Positions 34,290 through 44,452 are shown, numbered from the stretch's first letter. The stretch: 64,000 bases of DNA from Mesobacterium_A sp034670065 (GCA_034670065.1 JAXMOG010000007.1:1-64000); one strand, 5' to 3'. The notes: generated by a model from the sequence alone, not told the origin. Made by a program: numbers and translations.

Positions 34290-35396
34290 ATGCCGCTTTC
34301 CTTAACCCATCTGACATTGTCTCACTTCCGGTCCCATAAGCGGGCCGAAGTTCACGCAGATGGGCGTCCCGTGGCCATTTTTGGCCCTAATGGCGCTGGC
34401 AAAACCAACCTGCTAGAGGCCGTTTCACTGTTTTCGCCCGGTCGCGGTATGCGCCGTGCCTCGGCGCAGGAAATGACCCGTCGCCCAGAAGAGCTGGGCT
34501 GGAAAATCACCGGCCACGTGTCTGGTCCAACCGGACAGAACGAGATTTCATTTCAGTCGCAAGATGGTGCTGCCCGCCAAGTGCGCATAAACGATAAATC
34601 TGTAACGCAATCCGCCTTGGGGCAGATTGCTCGTGTTCTGTGGTTGGTTCCGTCAATGGATCGCTTGTGGATCGAAGGGGCCGAGGGTCGCCGCCGATTT
34701 CTTGACAGAATGACACTGTCTTTCTTTCCCAGCCATGCAGAGGCTTCGCTGACCTATGAAAAAGCGATGCGAGATCGTAACCGGTTGTTGAAAGATCAGG
34801 TCCGTGATCCGCATTGGTATGCAGCGCTGGAAATGCAGATGGCCAAGGCGGGGGCCGAAATTCATGCCAGCCGTATTCGCACCCTGTCGGCGCTCGCAAC
34901 CGCACAGGTCAGCGCCGTCACAGCCTTCCCTTCGGCCCTTCTGGACCTGACCCACCCGGATATGGACATGCCCGCAGATGAGCAGGATCTGCGCACAGCC
35001 TTGGCTGACAATCGGACACAGGATCTTTACGCCGGGCGCACCCTGATTGGGCCGCACCGGGCGGATCTTCACGCCAAATACGCAGACAACGGCACGCTGG
35101 CGCGCGATTGTTCAACCGGCGAACAAAAGGCGCTGCTGATCAGCCTGATCCTGTCAAACGCCCGTGCATTGATCCCAGACTTTGGCGCGCCGCCCATCTT
35201 GTTGCTGGACGAAGTCGCCGCTCATCTGGACCCAAACCGCCGCGCTGCACTGTATGACGAGCTGTGCCAACTCGGGGCTCAGGCCTGGATGACAGGAACA
35301 GAACGCAGTTTGTTCGACCATCTGGGCGACAGGGCACAATACATCGAAGTGACGGTCGAAGATGGCTTGTCCGTCACCCGCCAGTTGCCGGATTAA
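34290..35396 (+). CDS. recF: DNA replication and repair protein RecF
   Basis: The 368-residue SMC-like ATPase helps load RecA at gaps. Walker A is FGPNGAGKTNLLEAVSLFSPGRG-like at the N-terminus, the signature is STGEQKALL, and Walker B is PPILLLDEVAAHLD. It closes the dnaA-dnaN-recF run. Its stop codon overlaps the convergent lolA stop by three bases. No gyrB follows, unlike the frequent dnaA-dnaN-recF-gyrB order. Confidence 0.97.
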   Translation: MPLSLTHLTLSHFRSHKRAEVHADGRPVAIFGPNGAGKTNLLEAVSLFSPGRGMRRASAQEMTRRPEELGWKITGHVSGPTGQNEISFQSQDGAARQVRINDKSVTQSALGQIARVLWLVPSMDRLWIEGAEGRRRFLDRMTLSFFPSHAEASLTYEKAMRDRNRLLKDQVRDPHWYAALEMQMAKAGAEIHASRIRTLSALATAQVSAVTAFPSALLDLTHPDMDMPADEQDLRTALADNRTQDLYAGRTLIGPHRADLHAKYADNGTLARDCSTGEQKALLISLILSNARALIPDFGAPPILLLDEVAAHLDPNRRAALYDELCQLGAQAWMTGTERSLFDHLGDRAQYIEVTVEDGLSVTRQLPD

Positions 35397-35995
35397 TTAT
35401 CGGTCAATTCTTCCACCGCTCTGGTGATATTGAACAGACTGCCGGGCAACCGCACCTTCTTGTCCAGTTCACCCAGAACGACCGTCGTGCTGCTGCCGCT
35501 GTCATCATTGATTTGCCACTGGCGCAGCTCCACCGGATCACCTGTGAATTTCAGTTGGATATTGCCGTATTCTGGATGTTCCGGGTCTTGCGCCGTAACG
35601 GTTGTTGCGGTGCCATCATAGCTGTGCCCCGTCACCATATTGGCCCTGTCCAAATCCACCTTTTTGGCCAAGATTATGCTTAGCGGCGTTCGATCCAGAG
35701 GATACCGTTCCACCGTGCGCAGCTTGGTGTCAAACACGGCTACACTGCCGCTACCAGCTAACACCAATGCTTCGTCTGGCGGATTATATTCAAACCGCAT
35801 CCGCCCCGGACGGTGCAGAAAGATAGTGCCGGTGCTGATCGTGCCGTCATCATTGATTTGCGTGAACGCGCCTTGTGCCTGTTTCAGACCGTTCAGATAG
35901 CTGGAAATCTCACGTAGTGACAATTGGTCGGCAATCGCCTGACTGGCACCAACCGCCAAACTGAACGCGGCAACAAGTAATGTGCGAGGTATCAT
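35393..35995 (-). CDS. lolA: Outer-membrane lipoprotein carrier protein LolA
   Basis: This 200-residue periplasmic chaperone ferries lipoproteins from LolCDE to LolB. A signal peptide (about 22 residues, ending SQAIADQ) precedes the beta-barrel-like domain, with the recognisable GTIFLHRPGRMRFEYNPPDEALVLAGSG and the VDLDR segment. I chose the ATG at 35995, with AAGGATA upstream. A TTG three codons earlier lies too near that site. It lies downstream of ftsK, separated by a terminator. Confidence 0.93.
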   Translation of the reverse strand: MIPRTLLVAAFSLAVGASQAIADQLSLREISSYLNGLKQAQGAFTQINDDGTISTGTIFLHRPGRMRFEYNPPDEALVLAGSGSVAVFDTKLRTVERYPLDRTPLSIILAKKVDLDRANMVTGHSYDGTATTVTAQDPEHPEYGNIQLKFTGDPVELRQWQINDDSGSSTTVVLGELDKKVRLPGSLFNITRAVEELTDN

Positions 35996-36147
35996 GCTGT
36001 GCAATATCCTTTGCCTCTTGGGTCGTTACTGAATAACCAAAACCACAGTGTTATTCGATATCGGTGGGATGGCGGCCAATTGCAATAACCCTGTCTCTGC
36101 CCCTGGGAACACTGGCGAAAATCGGCGCGGCACCAACGCAAGGCACG

Positions 36148-36179
36148 AAAAACCCGCGCTGACGCAAATCAACGCGGGT
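36148..36179 (-). terminator. Rho-independent terminator of ftsK
   Basis: ACCCGCG (36152-36158) pairs with CGCGGGT (36173-36179), and on the minus strand the stem runs into TTTTCG. It begins 24 bases after the ftsK stop. The rest of the 207-base gap (35996-36147) shows no gene and should contain the lolA promoter. Confidence 0.82.
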
Positions 36180-36202
36180 CAATGTTTTGGCGGCGTTCTG
36201 GC

Positions 36203-39067
36203 TTATTGCTCAGGCACCAGAATTTCACGTTTGCCCACATGGTTGGCCGAAGACACCACGCTGTTGTCTTCCATCTGCTCAACCAGACGCGCGGCCTTGT
36301 TATAGCCAATCGCCAGTTTCCGCTGAATGTAAGAGGTTGAGCATTTGCGATCTCTTATCACGATGGCGACGGCCTGATCATACAGCGCGTCTTCGCCATC
36401 TGTATTGCCACCCGTCAGCCCCAGAACCGCATCAATAGACGCTTCTTTTTCCTCATCCGGGCCATCCAACACACCATTCACATAGTCTGGCGGACCATAG
36501 GCTTTCAGGTGGTTGACGATTTCTTCCACCTCTTCGTCCGAAACAAACGGCCCGTGACAACGAATAATCTTGGACCCACCTGCCATATAGAGCATGTCAC
36601 CTTGCCCCAGCAGCTGCTCGGCACCCATTTCACCCAAAATCGTCCGGCTGTCGATTTTCGATGTCACTTGGAACGAAATCCGCGTTGGGAAGTTGGCCTT
36701 GATCGTGCCGGTGATCACATCCACCGAAGGACGCTGTGTTGCCATGATCAAGTGAATACCCGACGCACGCGCCATCTGAGCCAAACGTTGAATACAGGCT
36801 TCGATCTCTTTGCCCGCAACCATCATCAGGTCGGCCATCTCGTCAACGATCACCACAATATACGGGATCTTTTTGGGCTCGAACTCTTCGGTTTCAAAGA
36901 TCGGATCACCGGTTTCTTCGTCGAAGCCGGTTTGAACTGTGCGGCTGAACAGTTCACCACGGCTCAGCGCGTCCTCAACCCGGCCATTGTACCCGTCGAT
37001 ATTACGAACGCCCATCTTGGACATTTTGCGATAGCGATCTTCCATCTCTGCGACGGTCCATTTCAGCGCCACGACGGCCTTCTTTGGATCAGTCACCACC
37101 GGCGACAACAGGTGCGGAATGCCATCATACACTGACAGTTCCAGCATTTTCGGATCGATCATAATCAAGCGGCATTCTTCTGGCGTCAGCTTGTACAGCA
37201 GCGACAGGATCATCGTGTTGATCGCCACCGACTTACCAGAACCGGTTGTCCCGGCGATCAGCAGGTGAGGCATCTTGGCCAGGTTCGCAACAACAGCTTC
37301 GCCGCCAATATCCTTACCCAGTGCCAAGGGAAGCTTGGCCTTGGCATCCCCATAATCGCGGGAGGCCAGAATTTCACGGAAGGCGACTGTTTCACGCTTT
37401 TCGTTTGGCAGTTCGATACCAATTACGCTGCGGCCAGGCACTGTGGACACACGTGCCGATAGGGCCGCCATACTGCGTGCAATGTCATCTGCCAGACCAA
37501 TCACCCGGCTAGCCTTCAAACCCGGTGCTGGTTCCAGCTCATACATGGTGACAACGGGGCCAGGACGCACAGAGACGATTTCGCCTTTGACGCCGTAGTC
37601 GTCCAAGACCGTTTCCAGCATACGCGCGTTTTCTTCCAGCGCCTGATCAGACAGCACATGCCGTTCAAATCCGGCCGGGTCTTCCAAAAGGCTAAGCGCT
37701 GGCAATTCGAAATCACTGTGGTTGTCTTCGAATCGAAGCGTCGGCTGTGCCTCGGCTTGCGCACGACGCGACAAAGAGGTTTTGCGGGTGGGTTGCTGAA
37801 CAACCTTTTTCGCCTCTGGTGTCGGCACGCTGGCCGGGCCCGTCTGACGCGGCAGGATTGTGCGCGTGCTGGTGCTGGCGGCGGGATCGGTCGCTGGCAT
37901 ATCCGGGGTCAGCATCACAGCGTCATCAACGTCGGTCAGCCCAATATTGTTCGTCATCGCCTCGGCCGCTGTCATCGACGGCGCCGCCATGGCGGCTTCT
38001 GCGGCTGCAACGGCAGCGGTCAGTGGCGGCTCGGGTGGCAACCCATTGGCATGCGGAGAGATCAACAAGGGGTCCGGCCCCCGGCCGCGCCCTTTGGTCA
38101 ATGGTTTGTCACGCGCCACCACTTCCGGATCTTCCGGAATGCCTACTCGGTTACGAATGACATCGGTGATCCGCGCGCGTAGTTTTTCCTGATCGGGCGC
38201 CTCAACCTGCGTTTCCAGCGGGGCAGCTTCTACCAGTTCTGGCTCTGGCATTTTTTCCGGACGGCGGATCAAGCCAAGAATGGACGGGCCGTTGTTTTCG
38301 GCCCGTGGTTGCGGGGCTTCTTCCCAGTCTGCTTCGGCCTGTTCTGCTTCTTCGGCCCGGCGTGCGCGACGCTCAACCCCACGCGCCTGCAGCGCTTGAG
38401 CGGTTTGCATTGCACCAGTTGCGCCACGGCCCAGAAGCGTCATCAACGTGGCATAAACCATGATGACACCAACAATCAGGAACCGCAAAATCGCCCGCAG
38501 CTCGACACGTGTGAAGCCCAGAACATAGCAGCCCAAGGCCAATATACCGCCGCCAAGCGCGATCATCAAAACGGCAAGGCTAACCCCGGTGCTGAAAGGC
38601 ATCAACGTCAACAGGCTGCCCATCATCATATCGCCAAACAAGCCACCATAGCCAAAGCTATGCGCCCAATCGGCACTAACGGATTGACCAGCGGCATAGA
38701 CAGACACAAGCGCAATCCAGATCGGCGAAAACACAAAGGCTGGCATCAACCGCTCTTGCCCGCGATGCAGGGCAAACCGCAGCCCCCAACCGATCAGAAC
38801 CAGTGCCATAGCCCAGCTTCCACGCCCGATAATCATAAACAACGGGGCAGAAATGGTTGCACCAACGCGACCCAGCCAGTTTTGGACAGGCGCATCCGTT
38901 GCCGCCAGAAAACTGGGATCAGACGGCGTGTAAGACGCGATCATGGCACCAACCATCAGGCCCAGCGCAATCATCGCCAAGCCGATCAGCTCTTTGCCTC
39001 GCTTTTCGATAGCCGCCTGCATGTTGCTGTCAAAAAGCGGGTCACGCCCGCGCGCCATGAATGCCAT
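36203..39067 (-). CDS. ftsK: DNA translocase FtsK
   Basis: The 954-residue membrane protein pumps chromosome-terminus DNA through the closing septum and activates dimer resolution. Four to five N-terminal membrane helices lie within about 25-205. A charged, Pro/Ala-rich linker follows to about 450. The RecA-like motor has Walker A AGTTGSGKSVAI and Walker B VVIVDEMADLMM. The C-terminal gamma winged-helix (CSTSYIQRKLAIGYNKAARLVEQME) recognises KOPS-type polar sequences. The layout and length are normal for alphaproteobacteria. It lies 25 bases after the aminotransferase gene, probably co-transcribed. Confidence 0.97.
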   Translation of the reverse strand: MAFMARGRDPLFDSNMQAAIEKRGKELIGLAMIALGLMVGAMIASYTPSDPSFLAATDAPVQNWLGRVGATISAPLFMIIGRGSWAMALVLIGWGLRFALHRGQERLMPAFVFSPIWIALVSVYAAGQSVSADWAHSFGYGGLFGDMMMGSLLTLMPFSTGVSLAVLMIALGGGILALGCYVLGFTRVELRAILRFLIVGVIMVYATLMTLLGRGATGAMQTAQALQARGVERRARRAEEAEQAEADWEEAPQPRAENNGPSILGLIRRPEKMPEPELVEAAPLETQVEAPDQEKLRARITDVIRNRVGIPEDPEVVARDKPLTKGRGRGPDPLLISPHANGLPPEPPLTAAVAAAEAAMAAPSMTAAEAMTNNIGLTDVDDAVMLTPDMPATDPAASTSTRTILPRQTGPASVPTPEAKKVVQQPTRKTSLSRRAQAEAQPTLRFEDNHSDFELPALSLLEDPAGFERHVLSDQALEENARMLETVLDDYGVKGEIVSVRPGPVVTMYELEPAPGLKASRVIGLADDIARSMAALSARVSTVPGRSVIGIELPNEKRETVAFREILASRDYGDAKAKLPLALGKDIGGEAVVANLAKMPHLLIAGTTGSGKSVAINTMILSLLYKLTPEECRLIMIDPKMLELSVYDGIPHLLSPVVTDPKKAVVALKWTVAEMEDRYRKMSKMGVRNIDGYNGRVEDALSRGELFSRTVQTGFDEETGDPIFETEEFEPKKIPYIVVIVDEMADLMMVAGKEIEACIQRLAQMARASGIHLIMATQRPSVDVITGTIKANFPTRISFQVTSKIDSRTILGEMGAEQLLGQGDMLYMAGGSKIIRCHGPFVSDEEVEEIVNHLKAYGPPDYVNGVLDGPDEEKEASIDAVLGLTGGNTDGEDALYDQAVAIVIRDRKCSTSYIQRKLAIGYNKAARLVEQMEDNSVVSSANHVGKREILVPEQ

Positions 39068-39092
39068 TGTACCGTCTCGCCTCGTCTTATTT

Positions 39093-40271
39093 TTATTCGT
39101 ATAGGCAGGATCTGATGATCCTCAGCCCCTGCTCTGTCTCTTTTTTATCTGCAACCATTGCCACACGGATGTATCCCTTGCCCGGAATTCCGTCTGCTGT
39201 TTCGCGTGACAAATAGGCTCCGGGTAAAACCCGCACGCCTGTTTCTTTCCAAAGCTTCAGCGCAGCCGCTTCACCGTCGTCCACCGGCAACCACAGGAAG
39301 AACCCGGCTTGCGGTGACAAATACCCGTCGATGTCGCCAAAAATGTGATCTGCCAGTTCGTACTTTTCAACATAGAGAGCGCGGCTGGCCACCACATGCG
39401 CTTCGTCCGACCAAACCCGTTCGGCCACACGCTGCAGCGGCAACGGCAAAGGGGCACCCGAATAGGCGCGCAACTGTTTGATCCGTGCAATGCTTTCTGG
39501 ACCGCCCGCAACAAACCCAGAACGCAGCCCTGGCAAGTTCGACCGTTTTGACAGCGAATGAAAAATGGCCACGCGCTCAGGGCCCACGCCCATCTGCTGC
39601 GCCACTTGTAAGGCGCCCGGTGGCGGTGCGTCGCGATAGATTTCAGAATAGCATTCGTCTGCCAAAATCTGAAAATCATACCTCTCGGCCAAAGTAATCA
39701 GTTCGCGCCAATAGGCCGTATCCGCCACAGCGCCCTGCGGGTTGGCTGGCGAACAGATATAGGCCAGCGCGGTACGTTTCAGAACATCCTCGGGCAAGCT
39801 GGCATAGTCTGGCAAGTGGCCAGTTTGCGCACTTGCGGGCACAAATACTGGCTCAGCCTCAACCGAAATCGCGCCGATCATGTAAACTTGGTAAAACGGG
39901 TTCGGCATCAGGATGACAGGCTGCGCGCCATCCTTCGTTTCCGGGCACAGCGCCATCGCCGCGTTGTACAGCCCTTCTCGGGTGCCGTTCAGCGCCATGA
40001 TCTGCGTTTCTGGATCGATTTCGATGCCGTAGCGACGGTTCAACCAACCAGCAATCGCCGCGCGCAATTCCGGAGAGCCGTCATTGGGGGGGTATTTACC
40101 AAAATCCGCAACATTCTCTGCCAGCACATCCCCTACCCATTCGGGAAAGGCGTGCTTGGGTTCGCCGATGGTCATATGACGCACCGGACCACCCGGTTCG
40201 TGCACATCCAAAAGAGCGCGCAAACGCGGGAAAGCATAGGCCGGAAGGTTCGAAAACCGCTCGGGAAACAT
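39093..40271 (-). CDS. dapC: Aminotransferase class I/II, DapC-like
   Basis: The 392-residue PLP enzyme has the fold-type I signature: NPQG-containing loop SPANPQGAV, the aspartate in LADECYSEIY, and the PLP lysine in SLSKRSNLPGLRSGF. The closest functional group is N-succinyldiaminopimelate aminotransferase, and dapE, the next step of that pathway, lies just upstream on the same strand. This supports a role in DAP and lysine synthesis. Substrate assignment by context is inference. I took the ATG at 40271. A TTG directly before it is possible. Confidence 0.85.
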   Translation of the reverse strand: MFPERFSNLPAYAFPRLRALLDVHEPGGPVRHMTIGEPKHAFPEWVGDVLAENVADFGKYPPNDGSPELRAAIAGWLNRRYGIEIDPETQIMALNGTREGLYNAAMALCPETKDGAQPVILMPNPFYQVYMIGAISVEAEPVFVPASAQTGHLPDYASLPEDVLKRTALAYICSPANPQGAVADTAYWRELITLAERYDFQILADECYSEIYRDAPPPGALQVAQQMGVGPERVAIFHSLSKRSNLPGLRSGFVAGGPESIARIKQLRAYSGAPLPLPLQRVAERVWSDEAHVVASRALYVEKYELADHIFGDIDGYLSPQAGFFLWLPVDDGEAAALKLWKETGVRVLPGAYLSRETADGIPGKGYIRVAMVADKKETEQGLRIIRSCLYE

Positions 40272-40412
40272 CAATAACTGCCTCAGAATACGGGATCATT
40301 GCCGCCCCGCTTTGCCCGGAAGAATACGCAAACCATTTCAGCCCGTCCACAAAAAGCCGGACAGAAGGCAGACCTGTGGCAGGAAAAACGCAAATACGCT
40401 CAGCTTCAGTGG

Positions 40413-41558
40413 TCAGGCGAAATAATTCTGCAATATCCGGGTGTAAATCGCCTTGAGCTGATGAATTTGCGCCACTTCTACGCGCTCATCCACCTGATGC
40501 ATCGTTTTGCCAACCAAGCCAAATTCCACTACCGGGCAGTGGTTTTTGACAAAGCGCGCATCCGACGTTCCCCCGGTTGTGGACAACACCGGAGTCACGC
40601 CGGTTTCGGTTGCGACTGCGGCTGCCACAAGATCAGACAACGCGCCGGGTGGCGTCAGAAAGCTCTCCCCGGAAATTCTGATCCGGGCGTCTGTTGTTGT
40701 GCCAAACTCCGCATCTATCTGGGCGGCAACATCGCGCAACCAGTCGCTAAGCTCTGCGCCCGTATGGGCATCGTTGAACCGAATATTCACCGTGCCCGTA
40801 CACACTGCGGGAATCACATTTGTTGCCGGATTGCCCGTATCCATCGTGACAACCGCCAGGGTTGAGGCATCAAAATGCTCTGTTCCTTGATCCAATTCGT
40901 GCGACGCCAGCCGATCCATCAATCGCGCCATGGCGGCCACCGGGTTCACGGCGCGATGCGGATAGGCTGAGTGTCCCTGAACACCTGTCACTGTGAACCA
41001 ACAGGTCATCGACCCACGGCGCCCAATCTTCATCATCTCGCCCATCTCATTGGGGCAGGTCGGTTCGCCAACCAAGCAAACGGACATGGCTTCGCCTTGC
41101 TGATCCATCCAATCCAGCAGCGCGGTCGTGCCGTCGATGGCATCGCCCTCTTCATCGCCTGTAATTGCCAAAACCACAGCCCCATCGGGAGGTGTCTGTT
41201 GCACGAAATCAATCGCTGCTGCTGCAAATGCTGCGACGCCGGATTTCATGTCTGTTGCACCACGGCCATACATCCACCCGTCTCGCACTTCGGCACCAAA
41301 CGGATCTGCCGTCCAAGCCGCCGTGTCGCCCACGGGCACAACATCGGTGTGCCCATTGAAGCCAAACGTCTTGGCGTGCGCTTTTGCCCCCCAGCGCGCA
41401 TATAGGTTGCTGACAGCGCCACGATCCACTCGCGTACAAGAAAACCCTGCGTCTTCCAGAACTTGCGCCAAAAGTGTTAGGGCGCCACCCTCATCTGGTG
41501 TGACAGTCGGACACGAGATCAACCGGGCCGTTAAATCCGCTGGGTCAATGGCTGTCAT
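40413..41558 (-). CDS. dapE: Succinyl-diaminopimelate desuccinylase
   Basis: The 381-residue M20-family di-zinc hydrolase releases LL-diaminopimelate from its N-succinyl form. Metal-site motifs are FNGHTDVVPVGD, YGRGATDMKSGV, ITGDEEGDAIDGT with the catalytic glutamate pair, and the C-terminal EFGLVGKTMHQVDE. The length matches DapE. It is upstream of the dapC-like gene by 141 bases. Confidence 0.96.
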   Translation of the reverse strand: MTAIDPADLTARLISCPTVTPDEGGALTLLAQVLEDAGFSCTRVDRGAVSNLYARWGAKAHAKTFGFNGHTDVVPVGDTAAWTADPFGAEVRDGWMYGRGATDMKSGVAAFAAAAIDFVQQTPPDGAVVLAITGDEEGDAIDGTTALLDWMDQQGEAMSVCLVGEPTCPNEMGEMMKIGRRGSMTCWFTVTGVQGHSAYPHRAVNPVAAMARLMDRLASHELDQGTEHFDASTLAVVTMDTGNPATNVIPAVCTGTVNIRFNDAHTGAELSDWLRDVAAQIDAEFGTTTDARIRISGESFLTPPGALSDLVAAAVATETGVTPVLSTTGGTSDARFVKNHCPVVEFGLVGKTMHQVDERVEVAQIHQLKAIYTRILQNYFA

Positions 41559-41774
41559 TTAGGCACTCCTTTACGCTATTCGCACCTGCTACAGCGGCTT
41601 TTCGCCATGTGCAATCTTTGCGGGCTTTATCGACTGGAAGGAAGGCACACTCCATGTTAGAGGGTTTCCAAACAAGAAATAAAAAAATCCATTGTGGCCG
41701 GGCAGCGTACAGTAAAATTTTTGTTAAACGAATTCAGACTTTCCCACTTTGGGATACGACGCCAAGGAATGAAA

Positions 41775-42848
41775 ATGGGTTGGATTGCAGTTGTCGGCGA
41801 AGGCCAAAAATGGGTCGATCCGTCACTTAGCGCACGCAGGATGACGGGTATTGACCGCGCCATGCGTCGTGGCACCATCATGATGGAAACAGACGCGCCG
41901 ACGTTGTCCTCAGGCTCAGCATTACTGCGCCTTGATCGGGCCGGTGGTGCACAAGGCATGATGTCCCTGCAATGGGTTCCCTCGATGGGGCTGGTATTGC
42001 TGGTCACACAGCGCGACGACGTGTTCCACGCAACATTGCCATTGTCAGGGTCTCCCAGCCGCTTGCGCCTGTCATTCGCGTGGGATCTGGATCACAGCAT
42101 CGCTCGTATCGCAGCCGAAGACCCTTTGACCAACACTGCGCAGTTTCTGACCGTCGACAATCCGTTGCCGATCTTTCTGTCTGATTTCTGGTCACTCAGC
42201 CGGGGTGCCGAGATGGTGGAATTGGGCAGTGGCACGCGTTTCATCGCTGTATCTGAAGCGGTAGAACCGATTGGCCCAATGCCCACAATCGACGGCGACA
42301 CCTTGATTGATACACCTGACGGCCCCCGTCCGATGGTGGCCCTGAACAAGGGTGATCTGGTCCGAACCCGTGACGGCGAAATGGTTGCAATTCAACAAAT
42401 TTTGCGTCGAATCGTGCCTGCTGCTGGTAGCTTTCATCCGCTGCGCGTGCCTGCCCCAGCCTTTGGATTAGAGCAGGATTTGCGCGTCGCGCCGTCACAG
42501 CGGTTGGTGGTATCAGGACACGACGTGGAACATGCCTTTGGCACAGACACTGTCAGCATCGCAGCACAGCATCTGCCCGGCGATTGGGCCGTTAATGACC
42601 CCGTGGCGCAGGTTGGCCCTTTGATGACCTATTATCAGGTGATTTTGGAAAACGCAGAGCCAGTAATGTGTCAGGGTCTTGCGCTTGAAAGCCTGAATCT
42701 TGAGCCGTTCCAAAGTGATCGCCATATCATCGCGCACAGCTTGCTGGCCTCTGTCGGGCGCTCAGCACTGCCAACGCATGAACGCGCGTCGTTCCCGTTG
42801 CTTGGCCCGGTGGAAACCACCTCGTTGGTGGAAACACGCGCCGCGTAA
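41775..42848 (+). CDS. Hint domain protein
   Basis: The 357-residue protein has an N-terminal beta-rich region of unknown type and, from about 175, a Hint (hedgehog/intein) module opening with GDTLIDTPDGPRPMVALNKGDLVRTRDGE. Many roseobacter secreted and RTX-type proteins carry this Hint_2 domain. The usual Cys/Ser at splice position 1 is not seen at the start of the module (it reads GDTLIDT), so self-splicing is doubtful. The ATG at 41775 follows AAGGA by six bases. No signal peptide is apparent. It is divergent from dapE across 216 bases, which show no gene. Confidence 0.8.
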   Translation: MGWIAVVGEGQKWVDPSLSARRMTGIDRAMRRGTIMMETDAPTLSSGSALLRLDRAGGAQGMMSLQWVPSMGLVLLVTQRDDVFHATLPLSGSPSRLRLSFAWDLDHSIARIAAEDPLTNTAQFLTVDNPLPIFLSDFWSLSRGAEMVELGSGTRFIAVSEAVEPIGPMPTIDGDTLIDTPDGPRPMVALNKGDLVRTRDGEMVAIQQILRRIVPAAGSFHPLRVPAPAFGLEQDLRVAPSQRLVVSGHDVEHAFGTDTVSIAAQHLPGDWAVNDPVAQVGPLMTYYQVILENAEPVMCQGLALESLNLEPFQSDRHIIAHSLLASVGRSALPTHERASFPLLGPVETTSLVETRAA

Positions 42849-43054
42849 CCCCTTGTGACGGCTGAAATGTTCAAGGATGTGCGCCCAGGCGACGGGCAGC
42901 CTTCAAGATTTGGCCGTTTATTCATACCGTTGATTTCGGCCAACGCTGTCAGTTTCATCACTTTTTTCGGTCAAATGCAGGTTCTTCTCCCGCTGATGTG
43001 GACAATTTGTCTATTCCGGATGACAGCCCGGCCGACTCGGGCTACGCCTGCGAT

Positions 43055-43555
43055 ATGCTGATCCGACCAGAACGCCATGACGATGCCGATGCCATTGGGC
43101 GTTTGACAACCCATGCTTTTGCCTCTGCGCCGCGCACCAATGGTGCCGAAGCGCAGATTATCGCCGCTTTGCGCGAAGCAGGCGCGCTGCTGTTGTCGCT
43201 GGTGGCGGATATCGATGGTCAAATCATTGGCCATATCGCCTTTTCCCCTGCCCGGCTTGGTGCATCCGATGACGGCATCTTTGGTCTGGGGCCTGTATCT
43301 GTGGATCCGCTGCGCCAAGGAACCGGAATCGGCACGGCATTGATCAGTGACGGGTTGGCGCGTTTGCGAAACCTGAATGCACGTGGCGTCGTTCTGATGG
43401 GCGATCCGGGCTACTATAAACGGTTCGGCTTCACCACGGACCCTGCGCTAACGTGGCAGGGTCAGGAAAACCCCTGTGTTCAGGTGCTAAATTTTGGTTC
43501 AACACCCCTCGTCGGCGACGTTGGGTTTCACCCGGCGTTCGAAATCACCGGGTGA
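43055..43555 (+). CDS. GNAT family N-acetyltransferase (YhbS-like)
   Basis: The 166-residue acetyltransferase begins MLIRPERHDDADAIGRLTTHAF, the usual YhbS-type N-terminus. It contains the acetyl-CoA loop VDPLRQGTGIGTALI and the late GDPGYYKRFGF motif. A GTG 57 bases upstream would add a poorly conserved extension. The acceptor substrate is unknown. The gap from 42849 to here shows no convincing gene, only a 68-residue open frame without features. Confidence 0.87.
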   Translation: MLIRPERHDDADAIGRLTTHAFASAPRTNGAEAQIIAALREAGALLLSLVADIDGQIIGHIAFSPARLGASDDGIFGLGPVSVDPLRQGTGIGTALISDGLARLRNLNARGVVLMGDPGYYKRFGFTTDPALTWQGQENPCVQVLNFGSTPLVGDVGFHPAFEITG

Positions 43556-43561
43556 CAACAT

Positions 43562-44314
43562 CTATTTGCGCAACGCCGGCAGTCCGACACCCGTTGATTC
43601 AAACCCACCATCAACCGCAACCACCTGTCCTGTCACATAAGACGCTTTGTCACTGCACAAGAAGCTGATCACATCACCCAGTTCACGCTCTGATCCATAG
43701 CGATTCAGCGGAATGGCATCATGGTATGCATCAATGATCTCTTGCGAATGGACAGCCATGGCCAGTTTCGTGCGCACCGGGCCGGGGCAAACACAGTTCA
43801 CGCGGATACCAAATTCACCCAGTTCGGCAGCATATTGCTTGGTCAATTGGATGACCGCCGCTTTGGACGTGCCATAAGCCACCCGCAAGGTCGAGGCGCG
43901 CAACCCGCTGATCGAAGCGATGTTCACAATGGCGCCCTTGGTTTCTTTCAGCGCTGCCATCGCGGCCTGGGTGCATAAGAACACCCCATCCAGATTGGTC
44001 GCCATGACCTCTCGCCATTGATCGAAATCGGTTTGTTCGATTGGCCCAAACAACGCAACACCGGCGTTATTTACCAGCGCATCAATGCGGCCGCCCCAGG
44101 ATTTGGTTTTGGCCACCATGTCCTCCACCTCAGCCGGGATAGACACATCTGCAATGATCGCCAGAACACCTTCGCGTGCAGCAGCAACTTTTGTCAGTTC
44201 TTCGGCGTCTCTGTCCACCATGGCAACAAGCCAGCCTTGCTCACACAGCAAATCGGTGGTCGCCAGGCCGATGCCTCGGGCCGCGCCAGTTACGATGGCA
44301 ATTTTTTGAGTCAT
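43562..44314 (-). CDS. SDR family NAD(P)-dependent oxidoreductase
   Basis: The 250-residue short-chain dehydrogenase has the cofactor loop TGAARGIG, NNAG at about 87, catalytic Ser in IASISG, the Y-x3-K pair in YGTSK, and the C-terminal pattern VTGQVVAVDGGF. An aspartate at the end of strand two (VDRDAEEL) favours NAD(H). The substrate is unknown. It converges with the GNAT gene (six-base gap) and is divergent from pmbA. Confidence 0.9.
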   Translation of the reverse strand: MTQKIAIVTGAARGIGLATTDLLCEQGWLVAMVDRDAEELTKVAAAREGVLAIIADVSIPAEVEDMVAKTKSWGGRIDALVNNAGVALFGPIEQTDFDQWREVMATNLDGVFLCTQAAMAALKETKGAIVNIASISGLRASTLRVAYGTSKAAVIQLTKQYAAELGEFGIRVNCVCPGPVRTKLAMAVHSQEIIDAYHDAIPLNRYGSERELGDVISFLCSDKASYVTGQVVAVDGGFESTGVGLPALRK

Positions 44315-44452
44315 TCCGTCCTCCTATCGGCGGCGAAAAACGCCCCCGCCCGCGCTTAAGTTCCCCGCGTGGCAAGTATTGTCAAGCGACCCGCCCTTGC
44401 ACAGGCGGCAACATGGCTCTACCTCCTTGCTAACCGAATAACCGAGGTGCGC

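Noticed and set aside
42855..43061. 68-codon frame between the Hint and GNAT genes
   Set aside because: GTG start without ribosome binding site, no domain, and its end overlaps the GNAT gene.
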